NCBI GenBank assembly: GCA_963575745.1
Contig: CAUYUJ010020255.1
Span: 15,001-79,000 of the forward strand
Length of the DNA stretch: 64,000 nt
Reading direction: 5' to 3'
Origin: Prorocentrum cordatum
Taxonomy: Eukaryota > Sar > Dinophyceae > Prorocentrales > Prorocentraceae
Shown here: in pieces, positions 46,068 through 53,500 of the stretch
Layout of the letters: every line of letters starts with the position of its first letter
Numbering within the stretch: the stretch's first letter is position 1
Made by a program: the position numbers and the translations under genes
The notes under the pieces: generated by a model
What the model was told of the DNA's origin: nothing
Database searches by the model: none
What the model saw: only the letters and a program-made list of their open reading frames with translations

Positions 46068-47558
46068 GTTGTTGGTGTTCTCGGCCCGCCGAGCCGCCTC
46101 GAAGTCCTGCGGCCCCGCGGCGGGCGGCAGGCCCGGCATCCTCTGCACCGCGCCCTGCACGCACCTCGCGATGGGGTGGTCGCTGGTGCTCTCGAGGCTG
46201 CCCAGGATCCACCAGAAGCAGTCCTGCACAGGTCGGGGGCGCGCAACACATGGATTTGAAGGGGAACTGGGACACACAAACAAATACACACAAATAAATA
46301 TATCCCTCATATTTTCCCATGTTTTCTGGGTTTTTGTCTTACCCCCCACTTCCCATATTTTCCCATTCTGGGAATCGCCGATTAATTGTGTCTGTGTATT
46401 TCTTCCCCTCCTGAGGATTGGCGATCCATGGCTTTAGCGCGCGGTCGTCGAATCCATGGATCGGGGGAGGTGCCCTTTCCCAAAATGCGGCCGGTGCCGC
46501 CTCGTTTTTGCGGCGGAGATCCGCGATGTCCCATGGAGGCGGGACCCGTCGCTATTTAATCCACGCCCCCTTGATCCATGCTTGCGATCGCCGGAACAAG
46601 GCTCGAACTAAGCAATACGTTCCCGTCTCGCTTCGTTTTCGTTCTCCCCCGTTCTGCCTTCGTTCCGCTTTTGCCGCAAAGCGGAGTCAGAACGAAAACG
46701 GGCCACGAAATTGTCTGTTCGAGTCGTCGTCTCCGTCAGTCGTCGTCGTCTGCGTCGCCCCCTTTCCCTGCAACCTCCTGCGAGAGAAAAACCTCGCAAT
46801 GTCGTAATCGAATCGAAGGGACGCCCCTTCCCTTTGATTCCTCCGCCGTGCCGGGGGGGGGGGAGGTCCCGGCGTCGCCACCTAAATACGCTTCCCCCCT
46901 GCGCGATTCCGAAATCCTCGCGCGGTCCCCGCGCGGTCCGGAAACCCCCGCGCGGTCCAGGAAGCCCGAAGAAGTGCCCAGGAATTCTCCACGAGACCTC
47001 CAAGAGGCCCCCGGACTTCCAAGACTCTTCCACAGTGTGACCAAGCGGGTCCCAAGAGGCCTCAAAAGGCACTCACTCCCGAGAGGGCCCCAAGATGCAA
47101 ACATCATTCATTTCCCTAAGGTTCTTCACATATTTGGCCGTTCTCGCCTTTTCTGCTTCCCGCCGCTCCAAGATAGCCGAAGAGGTCCTCACGATCGCCC
47201 AAAGACGGCCCAAGATGCTTCCAAGAGCGCTACAAAACATCCCAAGAGAACCCCAAGACAACCCCAAACGCCTCCAAGCCAGCCCAAGATGCCCCCAAGA
47301 GGGCTCCAAGAGAGCGTGCCTTGACGGGGAACCCCGGACGGACATTTCGAGCCCTCGGCCCCGAGAAGCTCCCAGGAGGCCCCAGGAGGTTCCCAAGAGA
47401 CCCCAAGAAGCCCACAGGAGGCCCCCATGACACCCGAAAAGGCCCCCCCAAGAGGCCCCGAAGAGGCTTCCAAGAGGCCCCAAAATTCGTCCCCAGAGCC
47501 CCCCGAGAGTCTTCCCACGAGACCCAAGGAACATCCCTGAGGACTCGGGCCCACGTCA

Positions 47559-47591
<33 letters not shown>

Positions 47592-50500
47592 TCGTCGTCG
47601 ACGTCCCCCTTCGGATTCGGCGACGCCGGCCGTGAGGCCTTCGCAGTCAGCACGAGAACGGGCCACGAAGTCCACAAACAGCATAGACATACACTTTCGG
47701 AGCTCTACAGTCGGGGCGTTGACCTAAGGAACGATAAATAAGGAACGAAGCCCCTTTTTAGCCCAAGGAATAACGCATAAGGAACGATACATAACAAGGA
47801 ACGCACAAGGAACTGTAACTAACGCATGTAAAATCTAAGGAACGACCGAGCCCCTTTTGAAAAGTAAGTGTTCCTTACTCAAGCCGCTCACTGTAGCGGA
47901 CTTCTCGGATCGGCGGGCCCCCCCTCCCTGGCGCGCGGGGCGCGCCCGAAGGCGGCGCTGGAGGCGCCGGGCGGGCCGACGCCGAGCCGAGATAGCCGCG
48001 CGGACCTTCCCGAAAGCTGTCCCCCAAGCGGTGCTTGCACTGAAGGGGTCCTCGCGGATATTGAAAGATTTTTGGCGAAAGTCGCGGGTTCCTGGTTACG
48101 GGTTCTGGGCTGAGTTCGGGCTCACGCGATCGAGCTCACCGTCGACCTCATGATCGATCTCGCTCTTCATCTCACCCCATCGCTCTCACCATCCACTGAT
48201 TGGGCTTTTCTCTCTGGTGTCATGTTCCTGGAACTTCTGGCTCCCCGAATCCTGCAGGGCCTTCGTGTCGCTTCCGCTCTGCGCATCGCCGATGGCCTGC
48301 ACGGTGGGCGCGGGAGCTGCCCTGCTGCGCCTGGACCCAGCGCTGCTGGTGCTGCTCTTGGCGCCGAACGACCCCGGGCTCAGAACAGACCCCTTGGTGT
48401 CCACGGTGTTGGCCGCCTCGAATGCGACCGGAGGGGGCGCCGTAGCTTGCACCGATGCCCATGCGCTCTGCAGTGGCGCGAAGACCTCTGGGCAATAGGC
48501 CGCGAGCGTGATGCGGGGCGCACCCTCAGTGATGGTGCCAGTCTTGTCCAGGACCAGGACATCCATGCGCGCGGACACCTCCAGGGCCTCTGCGTTCTTC
48601 ACGAGGCAGCCTCGCTTGGCTGCGATGCCGACGGACACCATGACCGCCATCGGGACGGCCAAGCCCATGGCGCACGGACAGGCGATCATCAGCACGGAGA
48701 TTGAGAAATTCATGGAGAACAGCACCTTCAAGAACCCCGTGCCACGGTCGTCCTCCTGGCAACTCTGAGCTCTGTTCGATCTAATTGGATGGAGATTTCG
48801 TCTGATGAGGGGGGACTCCCGCTCTCACGACATAAGCATATACTTTTGGCGCTCCGCGCGGATTTCTTGGATCTGCGCTGGGCCCCCCTCCCTGGCGTGC
48901 GGAGCGCGCCAGGGGCGGCGCCGGAGTCGCCGGGGGGAGGGGGGGGGCCAGCGCGGATCCAAGAAATCCGCGCGTAGCGCCAAAAGTGATGTTTCTGCCG
49001 TTATTTCTTCTTCGACTCCCCCAGCCTCTGAATCTTCCAAGAGCACGGGGGCCCCAAGATCGAGCCTACAACCTATAAGATCGAGCCGGACTTGGAGCTG
49101 CTCCTCCTCGCTCGTGCCCGAGGTGTACATGGAGCCCGTGCCCGAGTGGCCCGAGTGGTCCATGCCGGAATTGTCCTCGTCGCTCGTGTTGGGAAGCTCC
49201 TGGGCCCCCGTGAACACCAGCACGGTCCACACGATGAATGTCAGCAGCGCAATGAGGAACACGGCAGGCACGAAAAACCGGGCGATGGAGTCTGCCACAC
49301 GTTGCATGCCGGCCTTGCTGGCCTGAGCCTCCTGGACGAGCTTCGTCATCTGCCCTAGGGTAGTGTCGCCTCCCACCTTTCAACAACAACATCGCACTCC
49401 CCGAATCTATTTGGCTCCGTCTAAACCAGATGTATGTCCTGGAATTTCCGCGTGCACTCCACCCCTGCCCTCTCCTTCTCTCTCTTTCCCTCTCTCTCTG
49501 TTCTATTTATACGGTATATACATATATTCTCTGTTTACTTGGTATGCCCTGACACCTTGCTATGCACTCTATTGCTCCAAGCCTACTCTCAACTGTATGT
49601 GCATATGCTTGTCTATTCCTCTCTCTCACACTTCTCTCTCTCTCTCTCCATGTACCGCTGTCCTCTTTCCTCTCTACACCCACTTTCGCCCTATACTTCC
49701 CGATATGCATTCCGTTCCCTACATGTACTACATCAATCTCGCTCTTATATCTAACAATAGTCGCACATTAGTTGTTTTGTCCTCTCTCTCTCTCTCTCGC
49801 TCTCTTCCAATCCCTCTGTTCAACTCTGCTTGCAGCTCTCTGGCCCCGGCATTCCTTACGGTCGAAGACCCAATCGCTTGGCCACAATAAAAATCTCCAC
49901 AACACCAAGAAGCCGGGAACCCATCCAACACTACACTCCTGGGAACCCCGGACCCGGAACCCGGGAACCCCGACCTTACACTGCGGGAAAACCCAGAACA
50001 AAAAACCCGGGGTCACAAACCCAGAACCCGGAACCAAGAACCCGAAAACCCGGGGACCTGGAAACAGGAACCGATGGAACCCAGCCGCTTAGTTAAAGCG
50101 ACCGGGGACTTCCGCCAAATCTTCCAAGCAAAATCCGCTAGGACCCCTTTCTCTGCAAGCTCTGCTTGGGGAACGATACCTTTCCTAAGAATGCATCCGC
50201 AACAAGATACTCCGGATTCCATAACAAAGTGGGGGGGGTCACATTCGGGGGGGGGTCTAATTTGAGCTGTCTTGGAGGGTTCGGGGGGGGTCTGGGCAAA
50301 GGGCCGCCCTTTCATGGATAGTCTGGGGGGTCTAAAACGTCTTGTCTGGGAGGGTTGTGACCCCCTCCCTTTTATTACGAAATCTGGAGTAAGGCTTGGT
50401 GAATGCTGCTTGCGTGCTCCCGTGTCTGCTCGGGCACGGCATGTCTTCCAAGCCGCCCGGCCGACGAGTCCGCCACCGGGCACCCTGGCACGCCGAGGCG

Positions 50501-53500
50501 TGGTGCAATTGCAACATGTTGCATGCCGTCGGTACCCCTCGGTCGTAAGAAGTACCGTCGGGGCGTTGACCTAAGGAACCCTAAATAAGGAACGAGGCCC
50601 CTTTTTTCCATAAGTTAACCTTCGATTTCCTGTCGAAAACAGAAGGAAAGCCTGAGGCAAGCTGTGAAACACTTAAGGAACGCGGAGCCCCTCCCCAACG
50701 AAAAGGGTTCCTTCTTCAGGGCCCCGACTGTAGGTAGAAACATGAAGTAGGAAGGCGTTGGAAGCGGATTGGGTCTCCGCCCGCCCCCTGCAGAGGAGGG
50801 GAGAGGGGGAACCACTCGACCACTGAAGCAGGAAGGCGCTGAAAGAAAGTGGATTGGAATCCGGGAATCCCAAGATACCTACTTTCAACGACCGATGGGT
50901 AATCGTCTCAGGGACCCTCCTCCTCCTCCTCCTCCTCCTCCTCCTCCTCCTCCTCCCCACCCCTCTCGACGCGTCCACCCGCGAGCGCCGCCCCCCCGAG
51001 GCTTCCTGGGCAGCCTGGAGCTCCTCTGGTTTCTCTCCAGGCCTGTCCGAGAGCTTCCCACGGCCGAAAAAAAGGTTGGATTACCTTGAAAAAGCTAAAC
51101 AACAAATCTTATCATTTGTTTGTACTTTAGCTATAAGCGCATTTCTAAAAAAGCTATTTATTTCAATTGATTTCATAAGATGGACCAGCAATGGCTCAAG
51201 AGGCACCTCCCGCTGACGCATCGAGCAGAGATCTCCACGCGTCTCAGCCAGCCAGGAAGTGCTAACTAAATTTAGATGGCTGGCTGGTGGCGCCTTGGGG
51301 GATTCGCGGGGCGACCACCTCAACCCACCCCCCTGTCCACGTTGTGTCCCCCTCTTCCTTCTCCGTCCTCCCCTTCCTCCTCTTATCCCTCCCCCTCTCC
51401 TTCGTTCGTCCCACCCGTGGGGTTCGCGGACAGTGGGGTCAATTTGGCGGGCGCACTGTTGATCCAGTCGTGGCGGAGCGGCCGCGTTCGGGGCAACACA
51501 CTCCCATTTCCCCAGGAGGGCGCTTCCTGATGTGATGTGTGACGCGTGTGTGCGTGTTTTGTGAAAGAGAGAGAGAGAGAGTGTGTATGTGTGTGTATGT
51601 GCTTGTGGGGGGAGGGGACAATTATGTGCGGGTGCTTGCGGTTAGGGACTCCACGAGCTCCCTCAGGTCCTCCAGGTCCCTTCACGTAATCGGTTGCGGT
51701 AGTCAAGAGTACGAACTTCACACTGGCATCCAATAACTCGACTTGCATGTGGGCGAGTGATTGATACTCAAATTCAACTTCTGACGTCTCCACGGTGCTC
51801 CAGATGCGCGCCGAGACGGCACAAGAACGACTCCAATGTACCCCAGAGGCCTCAAGAATATCCAAGCTGGCCACAAGACGGTTCAAGAGCACCCAAGACG
51901 ACCCAAGAGGACTCTAAGAGACCTCCCCAGGGGTTTCAATAAGCAACAACAACTGGTTCCCACACAACTGTTTGAAATATTCTTGCGTTGTCGCCATTTC
52001 GGGCTTCCGGAAGCTCAGTAATGTCCACGAGGCCCCCTCGCACCAACCCAAGACGACCCCCCTCACACCAACCCACGACGGCCCAGGAGACCCAGCAACG
52101 GACCCGGAGACAGACAGCCAAAGAGGCCCCCAAGACGCCCAAGAATTCTCAAGAGGGCCCCGAGAGGGGGAACTCGAAAGGGTTCAGGCAGCCCCCCTTC
52201 CCAAGATGGCCCGCAAGACGCCCATCATGCAAGCGCTCAACAGCCCTCCAGAAGGCCCCAAAGCGCCCCCACGAAGCCTCAACATGTTCCTCAAACACTT
52301 CCCCGAGATCTCCAAGGGGCCCCCAAGATAACCCCGCAACAGACACCATAACCAAAACAGTGGCGAAAGTTCACGCTTGGCGGCGCCCAGGGAAGCGATG
52401 CCTCATGTGTGCATGCGTGGGCAACCACTCCGATGTAAACCACCATGCCCAAACAGTGACTCTTCGTAGGGAGCTCTGTGGACGTATCTCCTATTCTGGG
52501 GGTCAGCGGAGTGTCGCAAGCCTCTTGAATCAGTTGTACCATTAAAGACCTAAACATGGCTGCGCCACATTGGCATACATTGGAATATCCATCGGTTTTT
52601 TTTGACATACCAATCGGAATCCATCCAAACACGTACATACGGGTAGGGGGCACGCAATCCCGTTTCCTACAGTGACTATGAAACAAAACCCATACATGCA
52701 ACCTTATGCAGATGAGATCTGTGTGATGGGCTAGGATCGCAATTTTGGCGTTTGACCGACCTTGTTGACGCGGATGAGGCAGCCACCAGACAGACACAGT
52801 GTGCCTAAGAGCCTCGAAATCACCCGCGCCCCTTTTCTGATGAGGGGCCCCATTTCTGAGATGAACTCCCGACATTCTCTGCAGAGCGCCGCGCTGTTAT
52901 GACTCGGTCGGCGACAAGTCATCTCAGAATAGACCGCCACATCGCCTACCGACGCTGGTGTTAGGTTGGGCATGTCCTCTTACAGGGGGATTTTGGACGA
53001 ATCAAACATATTCAAACATATTCAAGCATATTCAAAACAACAGAAAAAATCAGAACATCGTACCACTTGTCTTTTTATACTATTTGTGGATATCCTCCCG
53101 TAGAGGGGCAGGCCCGACATGACGCTGGTGATCTGGAGGCCCCGAGTGCCTGCAAGGAGGGCGTCCCCGTTCTTCTTCGAGACGGGCCTGCTCTCCCCTG
53201 TCAGCATCGACTCGTCCACGTGCACGGCGGCGTCCGAACACATGCTGCCGTCCACGGGAATGCGGCCGCCTGCAAAGATGCGCACCACGTCGCCAATCTC
53301 GACGAGCTCCATCGGAGTTGTCTGATCGCCTTGGGGGTGGTGATCGCTGGAAGAAATCTTGTGGCACTGCGTCGGGAGCGTCCAAGAGGGGGGCGTCCAA
53401 GAGGGGGGGGTCGCAAAATCATGGCCCGAGGTATGTGCGCGGCCCAGCGGGGGGAGGGGAGGGCACGGGACGTGGGCCATGAAACCTTTGGGGAGACACC

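Noticed and set aside
48186-48210. Attractive GTGAGA donor at the end of ATPase exon 4
   Set aside because: Phase 2 there does not join the phase-0 exon 5. Used only if another acceptor exists.
52291-52875. 194-codon minus frame in ATPase intron 2
   Set aside because: Contains several Cys and hydrophobic stretches but no recognisable motif or splice context. Left as non-coding.
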